From NCBI GenBank assembly GCA_019242475.1, contig JAFAVK010000084.1, positions 1 to 40,268 of the forward strand: 40,268 bases of DNA. The letters are read 5' to 3'. The notes beneath the pieces were generated by a model. That model saw only the letters and a list, made by a program, of their open reading frames with translations, was not told the DNA's origin and made no database searches. This stretch comes from Acidobacteriota bacterium. GTDB lineage: Bacteria; Acidobacteriota; Blastocatellia; Pyrinomonadales; Pyrinomonadaceae. The translations under genes were made by a program, and so were the position numbers. Shown here in pieces: positions 26,326-35,319 of this stretch; position 1 is the stretch's first letter; the number at the start of each line of letters is the position of its first letter.

Positions 26326-29300
26326 CTACTCGACGATCACCTTGTCGCTCTGGCCGCGGCCGAAGGTCTCGGGGGCGTACATCTCTTCGGCCTTGGCGGG
26401 GGGGACGACGAAGGCGCCGGGGGTCGTCGCGCGCGCCGTGTAGGAGTAGGTGTAGACGCCCTCCCACAGGAGCGAGGTGAACGCCTCGGCCCGGTCGTCG
26501 CGCAGGTTCTGGTGCTCGAACCAGGTGCGGCGCCACCACCACCAGCCGACGGGCGTCGTCTGGGCCTGCTGGTCTTCCTGCGCGGTGCCGGCCGTGACGG
26601 CGAGCGCCGGGTTCAAGGCTTCGAGCCCCGCCGGCAGAGGGTCTACGAGCGCGACGTGGTAGCGGCGCGTCGGCGCGACCATCGTCAGCTTCACGCGCAC
26701 GGTCGCGCCGGCCTTGATGTGCCAGGTGCCGTCCGCGTCGCGCCGCACGTCCGCGGCGTCGCCCACCGGCTCGTAGACGCGCTCGACGGCGAAGCCGTAG
26801 TCGGCCGCCGCGAGCTTCAGGTTCGAAGGCGCGTAGTTCATCCCGACGCGGTAGTAGAGGCGCCCCGCCCCCTCCTTCTGCAAGACGAGGTTCTGCGCCC
26901 CGCCCCCCTTCTCCGCGAGGTAGCGCATCGGCACGTCGAACTGCTGGCGGTCGGTCGAGCGCCCCTTGAACTGCTGCTCGCCCGCGTACGCGTCGCCGAG
27001 CCACGCACGCGCGACGAAGTCCGGCGTCGCCTTCTCGTAAGTGCGGAAGTAGCGGTCGAGCGCGAGCAGGACGAAGGCGTTCTCCTGCGTGTTCTCCCAG
27101 CGCCCCTGCTTGCGGTGCGCGAGCAGGCCGCGCGCGACCTTCGGGATGATGTCGCTCTCGGGCTGGTCGCCGATGAGCGCTTCGAGGATGACGCCGTCCG
27201 TCCGCCGGTCGGAGTGCAGGAGGAGATACGCGTCGTCCGAGTAGCTGCTCGTGAAGTGCGCCGTCCCCGCCGTCTCCTCCGCGCGGTTGTCGAGCAGCCG
27301 CCGGATGGCCGCGACCTCCGCCGTCGAAGCCTTGTCGCCCGAGAGCACCGTCAGGAGCCAGCCGACCGCTTCGAGCTGAAGCTTCTCAAGCCCGTTCTCC
27401 GCGATGAGCCGGCGCGCGCGCGCGGCGTCGCGGTCGCCCAACAGCGTGCGCGTGTAGAGCGCGTAGGCGATGAGCGAGTTGCGCGCGTCGCGGCCGTAGC
27501 GCTTCGGGATGCGCGCCTCGACGTTGCGCAGGTAGTTCTTCGACTTGTCGAGCATCGACTGCGGCACGTCGTAGCCCTTCGACTTCGCGCGCGCCAGCGC
27601 GTGCGCGACGTGGATACTGACGTAGGGCCAAGACTCGTCGCCGCGCTTCCAGAAGCCGAAGCCGCCGTCCTCGTTCTGCAACCCCTGAAGCCGCTTGATG
27701 TCGCGCTCCACCGCGTGATTCATCTCCTCGGGCGTCGGCAGGTCTTTGGCCTTGAAGGCCGTCAGCACGTCGCGCAGCGCGGCGACCGCGATGATGCGCG
27801 AAGACAACTGCTCCGAACACTCGAACGGGTACGCGACGAGGTAGAGCACGGCGTCCGTCAACGCCTGCAACTGCGTCGAGGAGGTCTGCACTTCGAGCCC
27901 GCCGAACTGCTTGAACACGTCCGGCGGCGCCTTGACCGGCTGGACGAGGGCGCCGCCCTGATCCAGCTCGCCGTAGGTGGCGAACGCCTCGGTCGTCGCG
28001 GGCGTCCAGACGGGCAGCTCGAACTGCGAGGCGTCCGCGTAGCGCCCCGAGCTGGCCGCGACCTGGAAGCGCGCCGTGCCCGCCGCGTCGGCCGCCACGG
28101 GGAAGCGCACCTCGACGCGGTCGTTGGCAGGGACGTTGACGCGGCGCCCGTGCCCGTCGGTCAGCTCCGCATTGGCGGCGCGGACGGCCACCAGAACCTC
28201 TGCCGGCGCGTCCGTCTGGTTCTGCAAGACGACGGGCAGCTCGAAGCGGTCGCCGAAGTTGAGGAAGCGCGGCGCCGACGGCCGCACCATCAAAGGCTGT
28301 CGCGCCGTGATGCTCGACTCGCCCGAGCCGAACTGCTTGCCGCCCGCGACCGAGACGGCCATCACGCGGTAGCGCGTCAGGTTGTCGGGCACCTTCACCT
28401 TCACCTCCGCGCGCCCCTGCGCGTCGGTCGGAACCGAAGGCGCGAAGACGGCGAGCGCGTTGAAGTTCTCGCGCAGGCGGATCGCCTGCTGCTCCTCGCC
28501 ACCCGCCAGATCCCCGTTGTCGCGGGCCACCATCCCCGGGGCGGGCGGCGGGGGCGGCGGCCCCTCGTACCTCATCGCCTGGCGCGACATCGTCGCCCTA
28601 CCCTTCGCCATCCCCCCGATGGAGATTGCCTCATCCGCGACGGCGCCGGCCACCCCGCCGCCGGCGCCGCCCTGCTGCACGGCCTGCAACTTGTTCGGGT
28701 CGGCGAGCTGCACGCTCTGGCGCAGGTGGTAGTCGGCTACGTCCGCGCCGCGCAGCGTGTAGAAGACCGCGAGCGGGTCTTCGAGCTGGTAACCCGTCAG
28801 CGCCAGCACCGACTCGTCAACCACGACGACCGCCGTCTCGCCGCCCGCGACGGGCCGGCCCGCCGCGTCCTTCACCTCGACCGCGACGGTCGTCTCGCCG
28901 CCCGGCTCCACGGCCTTGTCGCGCGGCTCCGCCGTCACCAGAAGCTTGCGCGCGAGCGGCGGCACCGAAAGGCTGATGGAGCCCGACGCGAAGGCGGGAC
29001 GTTTGGGCAGCTTCTCGTCCGCCTCACCATTCGCCCCCGCGCGCGGCGCCGCCCCGACCAGATCGACCTGCACGTAGACGTTCGGCGTGAAGCCCTCCTC
29101 GACGGGGATGCGCAAGGTGTGCGAAGGCCCGTCCATCCGGAAGCGCTCGGTGCGGACGAGCCCCGAGCGGCGCAGAGTCATGATGCCCTCGGCCGGCGTG
29201 AACGGGGCTTGCACCAGTATCTCCGCCGTGTCGCCCGCGTGGTACTCCTTGCGGTCGGGGACGAGCTCGACCTTCTCCTGCGACACCTCGCGCCGCGGAG

Positions 29301-32300
29301 GCTGTTTGCCGCCCGCGACCCACAGCGTCAGCTCGCTCTCGTTCGGCCGCTCGCGGTCGTCGTAGACGCGCGCCGTCACGCGGTACACGCCGCCCGCCTT
29401 CGGGCGGAAGGTGCAGCGCACCGCCTCCGCGGCCGACTTGACCGTGCACTCCTCGGGCGTCTTCGACTCGACCTGCTGCCACTGCCCCTTCACCTGCTTC
29501 CATTCGAGCAGCGCGGCGCGCATACGCACCTCGCGCCCCGGCACGAGCTTGCCGTCGAGGTCTGTGACGACCGTGCCGACGACGAGCGGCTCGCCCTCCT
29601 GCACGAAGAGGCGCTCGCTGCGCAGGCCGACGTAGAGGTCAGAGGGGTGGACGAGCATCGTCGTGTTCGAAGTCCAAGCCTGACGGTTCACGTCCGTCAC
29701 GGTGGCCTCGGCCCTCACCGAAGAAGGCTGCGGCGGGTTAACCGAGTCGAAGTCGAGCCGGAGTGTGTGCTTGCCCGAGGCGTCGGTCTTGCCCTTGAAG
29801 GTCTGCACGTTCTCCCCCGCCCCGCCCCGCGCGTTGAAGCCGCTGTAGTCCCACCACGGCACCCACCGGCCGAAGGTGTAGTCGCCGCGGTTGGGCGGCG
29901 TGTAGGTGGTCGGCGTGGCCGTCACGCGCCAGTTGACCTCGGAGTCGGGCAGGCCGCCGCCCGCGTAGTAGCTCGCCTGCACGGTCGCCTGCGCGTGGCC
30001 GCCGACGAAGTGCGGCCCCTCGTCCGACTTGGCAGAGACCTCGAACTCGGGGCGGCGGAACTCCTGCACCTGTAGCTGGTGGAAGTGCTCGCGCCCGGCC
30101 GGCGCCTGGGGCGTGTTCGACTCGCCGCCGATTGCCTGGAAGTAGACCTGCGCGGCGCCGAGGTTCATCGTCGGCGGGAGCTTGAGCTTCGTATCGAAGC
30201 CGCCGAGCGCGTTAAGGCGCACGACGTCCTTCAGCACCTCGTTGCCGCGCGAGTCGCGCAGCGTGTAGCTGACTGACTCGGCCGCGCCCGAGAGTGCGCC
30301 GATGTCGCCGCTCTGGCCCGCGCCCATCCGCCGCAGCCAGCCCTTCAGACTCACCTCCTCGCCGGGGCGGTACATCTTCCGGTCGTCGAAGACGAACCAG
30401 CGCAGCTCGTCAACGGACGGGCGCCGCACCCAGGAGGTCGTCTCGTTCCACCAGTCCGTGAACTCGGGCAGGAAGGCCGTCTCCGCGCCGCGGCGCGCGA
30501 CGAGCATCCCGCGCACGTCCGCGGACTTCTGCGAAAGCCCCAGGCGCACCACGCCGTCCCTCCCGGTCGTCGCGCGCACGTCGCCCGGCACCAGAGTCAT
30601 CTCGACGCCTTCGAGCGGGCGGCCGTCGGCGAGCGAGTTCGCCCAGCCGACCAGCACGTCGCGGTCTGTGAAGGCGTCGAGCCCGATGGTCGTCAACTGC
30701 ACCCACGCGCGCATCGCGTCGTCACCGCGCCGGCGGTTCTTCGGGTCGGCGAGGACGGTCGGCTCGACGACGACGAAGACGTTGCCGCGCCCGTCCTTGA
30801 GCGCGGGCGAGAGGTCGAGACGCGTCTCGACCGTCTCGTCCGGCTGCGACTTTACGGGGACGGTCTTCGAGAAGACGAGCCGGCCCGGCGGGGGCTGCGG
30901 CTTCTGCCGCTTCTCGTCGTAGTAACCGGCGACCCAGCGCATGTGCGCGACGTAGGCGCCGAACTCTTCGGGCGCGACCGCGTAGAGGCTCACCTTGAGC
31001 GAAGGCTGGTTGACGCTGAAGACCGAGAGGTTCGGCCCGCCCGCCGGGTCGAGCACGACGAAGTTGCCGCCCGAGGAGAAGAGCGCGGGCGGCGCGGGGC
31101 CTACGTCGAAGGTGAAGACGCCGGGCTCGCCCAACGTCTGCCCGAACTCGTCGCGCAAAGACGCGTCGAGCGTCACCTTGTAGGTCGTGCGCCCGCGCTT
31201 CCGGCCCTGTATGTAGAGGCGGTTCCCGTAGAGGGAGACGTTGAGGCCGGGCACCTCGGGCTCGACCTTCACCAGCGCCTGGTCGAAGGCCACGGGGTCG
31301 AGGTTGTTGCTGAAGGCGAAGTTCCACTGGTCGTACGGCGAGCAGGTCTTCTGCCAGCCGCAGCGGTGCTCGGTCACGCGCAGGGGGCCGTAGGTGCGGA
31401 ACGAGAAGCTCTGCGGCTCGTTCGTCCGGCGCGGCCCCTCGGCCGAAGGCGTGCCCGCGGCGACGACGACCGAGACGGGCGCGTCCGGCGGGAGCTGCTC
31501 CAACGCGCGCACCGCGAGCCAGCGCCCCTCGGTCGCGGACTTGGCGAGACGCGACACGTTCTCGTCCCGGCGAATCTCATCCTCCGTCGCCAGCCTGACC
31601 TGAAGCGGCGCGCCCCCGGCCGCCTGCAACCTCACGCCGCGCAGCACGGCCTCGGGCTCGACCCTCTGGTCGAACTCCATGAAGACCAGCGTGTCGCGCC
31701 GCGCCGAGACATCCACCGGGTACCTCTGCACGAGCTTCGGCGCGGGCGTCGCAAACTTCCACGTCGAGGGGGCTAGACCAGCGCGCCCCGGCACCGACAC
31801 CTCGTACTCGGTCGCCATCGGCAGCCGTTCGCCGTCGGGGTCGAAGATGAGCGTCTTCGTGCCGAGCCAGCGCCAGCGCCCCGCGGGCTGCGGGCTCATC
31901 TGCGCGGGGACGTTGCGCGCCGCCTCGTCCTGCGAGGTGACGGCGACCATCGGCCGCGAGAAGGTCAGAGAGACCTGCGGCGCCAGGGGCACCTCGCCCT
32001 CGGGCGAGTGGCGCAAGACCTTCGCGTCGCCCGTGACGTTGGCGTTGGGAACCGCGCCGGGCTCGGCCGCCGGGAAGGGCTTCAGCACGGTCGCGCCCGC
32101 GCGCGGCGCCGGCAGAGACCTCTCGCGCAGCGCGAACTCCTGCGCGTCGCCGGCCTCGGACTTCAGCTCCGGCAGGCGCGCGAGCACGCGCGCGGCCTCG
32201 GCCTCGGACAGCTTCTCGGCCTTCGCCGCGGGCGGCCGCGCCTCGGGCCTCTCGGCCTGCTCGGCGCCCTCGCTCAGGCGGAAGCTCAGGCCCTTCGTCT

Positions 32301-32433
32301 CGGCCGACTCCTCGGCCGCGTCAACGCTCGTCTCGTTCATGGCGTTCGTTTCCGCCCGCGCGGCGAGCGGGGCGAAGGGGCTGAGAAGGAGTTGGAAGAG
32401 AAGGATGAATGCGGGGGCATTTTTCAGTCGCAT
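26326..32433 (-). CDS. Giant bacterial alpha-2-macroglobulin with thioester site
   Basis: A 2035-residue secreted protease-trap protein. ATG 32433 is chosen because a signal peptide starts there (FILLFQLLLSPFAPLAARA, cleavage near ARA-ET) with GAGAGG upstream; the longer frame adds 66 unrelated residues. A run of macroglobulin domains fills about 150-1250, and a Gly/Ala/Met then Pro-rich bait-like segment lies near 1250-1310 (GGAGGGVAGAVADEA, GPPPPPPAPG). The thioester domain has YPFECSEQL with Cys1539 (CxEQ). It has no lipobox cysteine, unlike E. coli YfhM, so it may be periplasmic or released. No pbpC neighbour is present. The divergent partner is at 32960. Confidence 0.93.
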   Translation of the reverse strand: MRLKNAPAFILLFQLLLSPFAPLAARAETNAMNETSVDAAEESAETKGLSFRLSEGAEQAERPEARPPAAKAEKLSEAEAARVLARLPELKSEAGDAQEFALRERSLPAPRAGATVLKPFPAAEPGAVPNANVTGDAKVLRHSPEGEVPLAPQVSLTFSRPMVAVTSQDEAARNVPAQMSPQPAGRWRWLGTKTLIFDPDGERLPMATEYEVSVPGRAGLAPSTWKFATPAPKLVQRYPVDVSARRDTLVFMEFDQRVEPEAVLRGVRLQAAGGAPLQVRLATEDEIRRDENVSRLAKSATEGRWLAVRALEQLPPDAPVSVVVAAGTPSAEGPRRTNEPQSFSFRTYGPLRVTEHRCGWQKTCSPYDQWNFAFSNNLDPVAFDQALVKVEPEVPGLNVSLYGNRLYIQGRKRGRTTYKVTLDASLRDEFGQTLGEPGVFTFDVGPAPPALFSSGGNFVVLDPAGGPNLSVFSVNQPSLKVSLYAVAPEEFGAYVAHMRWVAGYYDEKRQKPQPPPGRLVFSKTVPVKSQPDETVETRLDLSPALKDGRGNVFVVVEPTVLADPKNRRRGDDAMRAWVQLTTIGLDAFTDRDVLVGWANSLADGRPLEGVEMTLVPGDVRATTGRDGVVRLGLSQKSADVRGMLVARRGAETAFLPEFTDWWNETTSWVRRPSVDELRWFVFDDRKMYRPGEEVSLKGWLRRMGAGQSGDIGALSGAAESVSYTLRDSRGNEVLKDVVRLNALGGFDTKLKLPPTMNLGAAQVYFQAIGGESNTPQAPAGREHFHQLQVQEFRRPEFEVSAKSDEGPHFVGGHAQATVQASYYAGGGLPDSEVNWRVTATPTTYTPPNRGDYTFGRWVPWWDYSGFNARGGAGENVQTFKGKTDASGKHTLRLDFDSVNPPQPSSVRAEATVTDVNRQAWTSNTTMLVHPSDLYVGLRSERLFVQEGEPLVVGTVVTDLDGKLVPGREVRMRAALLEWKQVKGQWQQVESKTPEECTVKSAAEAVRCTFRPKAGGVYRVTARVYDDRERPNESELTLWVAGGKQPPRREVSQEKVELVPDRKEYHAGDTAEILVQAPFTPAEGIMTLRRSGLVRTERFRMDGPSHTLRIPVEEGFTPNVYVQVDLVGAAPRAGANGEADEKLPKRPAFASGSISLSVPPLARKLLVTAEPRDKAVEPGGETTVAVEVKDAAGRPVAGGETAVVVVDESVLALTGYQLEDPLAVFYTLRGADVADYHLRQSVQLADPNKLQAVQQGGAGGGVAGAVADEAISIGGMAKGRATMSRQAMRYEGPPPPPPAPGMVARDNGDLAGGEEQQAIRLRENFNALAVFAPSVPTDAQGRAEVKVKVPDNLTRYRVMAVSVAGGKQFGSGESSITARQPLMVRPSAPRFLNFGDRFELPVVLQNQTDAPAEVLVAVRAANAELTDGHGRRVNVPANDRVEVRFPVAADAAGTARFQVAASSGRYADASQFELPVWTPATTEAFATYGELDQGGALVQPVKAPPDVFKQFGGLEVQTSSTQLQALTDAVLYLVAYPFECSEQLSSRIIAVAALRDVLTAFKAKDLPTPEEMNHAVERDIKRLQGLQNEDGGFGFWKRGDESWPYVSIHVAHALARAKSKGYDVPQSMLDKSKNYLRNVEARIPKRYGRDARNSLIAYALYTRTLLGDRDAARARRLIAENGLEKLQLEAVGWLLTVLSGDKASTAEVAAIRRLLDNRAEETAGTAHFTSSYSDDAYLLLHSDRRTDGVILEALIGDQPESDIIPKVARGLLAHRKQGRWENTQENAFVLLALDRYFRTYEKATPDFVARAWLGDAYAGEQQFKGRSTDRQQFDVPMRYLAEKGGGAQNLVLQKEGAGRLYYRVGMNYAPSNLKLAAADYGFAVERVYEPVGDAADVRRDADGTWHIKAGATVRVKLTMVAPTRRYHVALVDPLPAGLEALNPALAVTAGTAQEDQQAQTTPVGWWWWRRTWFEHQNLRDDRAEAFTSLLWEGVYTYSYTARATTPGAFVVPPAKAEEMYAPETFGRGQSDKVIVE

Positions 32434-32959
32434 CTTTTGAAGCCTCTCGGCGCTCTCGGAATTAAACGTCTCGGGGCGGGAAGAGTGACTGTGCCCCACG
32501 TCGGAACGCCGGCCCTCGACTCTACTTGCGGTTCTGTCGCGCCTGCGGAGCGGGAATACTTTAAGGCACTCCAGTTCGACGACGGGCCTGCAATCTGACG
32601 CCGGTAGTAGTACAAAGGTTTTAGGTCGCACGCGGGCAGTTTGTCAATTTAATTGACAACACCCCCGCGTTCGAATATAAAGCCCGGGCGCCAGTATACT
32701 CCGTCGGCCTTTCCACCGGCGCCCGGCTCTCAAAGTCATTCCCGGTCGCCCATTTCCCTTCCCGGCTGAGAAGTTTGTCCAGTCCCCGGCTCTAGCGAGT
32801 CACAGTCATGCCCGCGGGGCGCACTCGCCGTCACAATTTGTCCCGGCGTCCCACAAATATTGGCGGCACCGCCGACATGAAAATCAGCTTATGTCATATA
32901 CATGTAGGCTGACACTTCCGCTCCGGCGGAACTCTGACTGAAAGGTGCACTCTACACCC
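32434..32959. promoter_or_regulatory. Divergent control region of macroglobulin and secreted-protein genes
   Basis: On the plus strand TTGACA (32653-32658), a 17-bp spacer and TATAAA (32676-32681) form a near-consensus promoter. TTGTCAAT-TTA-ATTGACAA (32641-32659) is an 8-bp-arm palindrome whose other half is a TTGACA for the minus strand, where a weaker TAAAAC/CTAAAA follows at 17-18 bp. The two promoters would share one palindromic -35 block. The plus-strand leader of about 270 nt includes a GGGCGCC/GGCGCCC hairpin (32686-32747 region) and no recognised riboswitch. Confidence 0.6.
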
Positions 32960-34969
32960 ATGCAGAAAACCAACACGAAGTCCCTTGTCCCAATCCTTCT
33001 GGCAGCCCTCTCCATCACGTGGCTCTGCCCGGCGAGCCCCTCGGCCGCGCCGCAGGACGATAAGCCGCGCGTCCGCGGCGTGAGGGTTCAGAAGATTCTG
33101 CTGCTCCCGGGCGACCCGAGCAAGGCGTCGCTCGTGATCGACATCGACGGCGAGAAATTCGGCAAGCCACCGGCGAAAGCGGCGGTGACGCTCACCAACC
33201 AGGAGACCGCGGAGTCCCTGACCGCGCAGAAAATCGTCTCGCACAACGACGCCAAGATCGTCGCCAGCGTGGACGTGCCCGTCGCGACGAAGGCCACGAC
33301 GTACGTCATGCAGTTGTCGCTCGACGGGGTGAACGTGATCCCGCCCGAGCAGCTCGCGGACTACACCATCGAGGTCAAGAAGGAGGAGAAGTCGAACAAG
33401 GCCAAACCCCTCGACATCACCTTCGAGACCTTCAAGAGCCCGCAGTACCCGAACCTCTACTCGCTCCTCATCACGAACAAGGCCGACCAGAACGACCCGA
33501 AGTTCTCCTCGAACCCGGCGCTTATGAAGGTAGACATCCTCCCGCCAGGGGCCACCAACGTCAACATCCAGGCCGGCAACGGCCCGCACCAGATGGTCGT
33601 CACCTTCCTCGCGCCCGAGGACTTCGACGTGAAGAACGTGGTCGTGACGGTCTTCGACCCGTCGAGCACGCTCGGCAACAGCGAGCCGGTCGCCTTCTCG
33701 ACGCCCTTCGAGAAGAAGCAGCCGAAGGCCGACCCGAACCAGCACAAGATCACCAACGTCGAAATCCTCTCGCTCCAGCGCCGGACGGGGATGGGGCGCG
33801 TCCTCATCCAGGGCACCGGCTTCGGCGACTACACGCGCCCGCCCGTCAACGGCGACCGCGAACTGCTCTGCTGCCTCGACCGCCCGATGACCGCCGGCGA
33901 GCGGAACAGCAATAGGACGAAGAAGCTCGACGGCAGCGTGCTCCAAGAGTCGGGGCCGAACGCCGAGGTGTGCAACGCGCTCGCGCCGGGGACGTGCCAG
34001 GCGATGCGCGACTGGCGGCGGAGGATCGAGCAGCGCGTCAACGTCACGCTCGTCCCGCGCAACCCCGACCTGCGGATCGAGCGCACGCAGATCGTCAACA
34101 TCGACGACAAGTCCATCGACGTTTACTTCGAGTTCACGCACTTCCCCGGCTACAGCCAGCCCTTCCGGCTCGCGAGCGCCACGGTGACGATCAACAAGGG
34201 CGGCGTCCGCGTGGCGCAGGCGCAGGCCGCCGACGACGCGACCATCACGGCCAGCGTGGCCGGGCCGCAGACCTACTCCGAAACGGCCGACATCGGCGTG
34301 CCGCGCGACAAGAACCTCGAATACCGCTACACCGTGCTCGACCAGAAGGACGCGAGCCTGCTCTTCGGCTCGGGCGTCGGCGACAAGTTCTTCGTCATCG
34401 AGCTGGCCGTGCTCAACAAGGGCGAGAAGAAAGTGGCCGTGCCGCTCTCGGCCATCCAGGCCGAGATCGAGTGGGCCTACGGCGACGACCCCGCCAATGA
34501 AGACTTCTTCTTCGAGGAGGGGCCGGCCACCATCCCGCCGCTCGCCCTCGCCGACGTGACCGCCTACTTCGACAGCTACCAGAAGACGAGGGGGCGGCGC
34601 GCGAGAATCTTCAACACGCTCGACGGCGTCGCCACGCTCGCCGCCTCGCTCGTGCCCGTCTTCGGCCATAACATCGAGCGGCCGACGACGATCCTGACCG
34701 GCGGCTTCACCCCGGCGCTGAAGACGGTGCTCGGCGACCTCTCCAGTCGGCAGTTGCAGAACCTGACCTCGCGCACGTGGGAGAACGTCGAGGAGGTGCC
34801 GGCCAAGAGCGGCAAGACCAAGTTCATCTTCGTCCAGCGCGGCGACCAACTCTACGACGGCTCGGTGCCACCCAAGGTGAAGAAGCAGATCAAGAACATC
34901 CGGGGGCTTGAGGTCATCGGCTACGAGATCACCGACAGCAAGGAGAAGGCGGCGACGCAGCAGCAGTAG
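32960..34969 (+). CDS. Large secreted protein of unknown function with IPT/TIG-like region
   Basis: A 669-residue exported protein. ATG 32960 begins a signal peptide (SLVPILLAALSITWLCPASP, cleavage near SAA-PQ). The mature protein is beta-rich; residues about 35-135 (SLVIDIDGEKFG...VTLTNQETAESL) and 230-300 resemble IPT/TIG-like immunoglobulin folds. Two close cysteine pairs (ELLCCLD and EVCNALAPGTC) occur mid-protein. No enzyme motif is seen. It is divergently paired with the macroglobulin through a shared control region and is followed 51 nt later by a tiny basic gene, so an envelope or defence role is possible. Confidence 0.7.
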   Translation: MQKTNTKSLVPILLAALSITWLCPASPSAAPQDDKPRVRGVRVQKILLLPGDPSKASLVIDIDGEKFGKPPAKAAVTLTNQETAESLTAQKIVSHNDAKIVASVDVPVATKATTYVMQLSLDGVNVIPPEQLADYTIEVKKEEKSNKAKPLDITFETFKSPQYPNLYSLLITNKADQNDPKFSSNPALMKVDILPPGATNVNIQAGNGPHQMVVTFLAPEDFDVKNVVVTVFDPSSTLGNSEPVAFSTPFEKKQPKADPNQHKITNVEILSLQRRTGMGRVLIQGTGFGDYTRPPVNGDRELLCCLDRPMTAGERNSNRTKKLDGSVLQESGPNAEVCNALAPGTCQAMRDWRRRIEQRVNVTLVPRNPDLRIERTQIVNIDDKSIDVYFEFTHFPGYSQPFRLASATVTINKGGVRVAQAQAADDATITASVAGPQTYSETADIGVPRDKNLEYRYTVLDQKDASLLFGSGVGDKFFVIELAVLNKGEKKVAVPLSAIQAEIEWAYGDDPANEDFFFEEGPATIPPLALADVTAYFDSYQKTRGRRARIFNTLDGVATLAASLVPVFGHNIERPTTILTGGFTPALKTVLGDLSSRQLQNLTSRTWENVEEVPAKSGKTKFIFVQRGDQLYDGSVPPKVKKQIKNIRGLEVIGYEITDSKEKAATQQQ

Positions 34970-35020
34970 CGTCGTCGTAACGCGAACCAACCTCTCTAAA
35001 CTTTTCGACGGAGGAAGAAC

Positions 35021-35191
35021 ATGGTCACTTCTAAAAAAGCCGGCGCGAAGGCCGGCGGCGGCAACGGCGGCGGCACGGCGGGCGGGAGCAAAGGCGGCGG
35101 CACCGCCGGCGGGAGCAAGGGCGGCGGTAAAGCCGGCGGGAGCAAAGGCGGCTCCAAGGCCGGCGGGAAGAAGGGCGGCAAAAAGAGGTAG
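35021..35191 (+). CDS. Tiny Gly/Lys-rich repetitive basic protein, 56 residues
   Basis: ATG 35021 is preceded by a very strong ribosome site (GGAGGAAGAAC). The product starts MVTSKKAGAKAGGGNGGG and continues with repeated GGSKGGGTA, GGSKGGGKA and GGSKGGSKA units, ending GGKKGGKKR. It is roughly half glycine, with many lysines and no acidic residues, so it is strongly basic and probably disordered; nucleic-acid or polyanion binding is a guess. No signal peptide is present. It lies 51 nt after the secreted-protein gene and before a bidirectional terminator. The family is not recognised. Confidence 0.7.
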   Translation: MVTSKKAGAKAGGGNGGGTAGGSKGGGTAGGSKGGGKAGGSKGGSKAGGKKGGKKR

Positions 35192-35225
35192 GCTGAACCC
35201 GCAACGCGGGCTCGGTGAGTCGCCG

Positions 35226-35281
35226 TAAAGCCGCGTGGGGCGTGCCCGCAAATTCTTGCGAGCACGCCCCACGCGGCTTTA
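35226..35281. terminator. Bidirectional terminator between basic protein and nrdJ
   Basis: Twenty-base-pair arms (35226-35245 with 35262-35281; TAAAGCCGCGTGGGGCGTGC and complement) enclose a further CGCAA/TTGCG pairing. The outer ends are AAA/TTT, suiting termination in both directions for convergent genes. Confidence 0.8.
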
Positions 35282-35319
35282 AACCACGCACGAGGCCGCG
35301 GCGCCGACCGGTCGCGCGT

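Noticed and set aside
26272..30075. A 1267-codon open frame antisense to the macroglobulin gene
   Set aside because: Its frame mirrors GC-rich codon positions of the real gene, its product is Arg/Val/Leu-rich without motifs, and it has no ribosome site. It is a shadow.
34908..35228. A 106-codon frame over the Gly/Lys-rich gene
   Set aside because: It has no ribosome site and covers the strong start at 35021 in another frame; its Ala/Arg/Pro repeats are the frame-shifted reading of GGC-rich codons.
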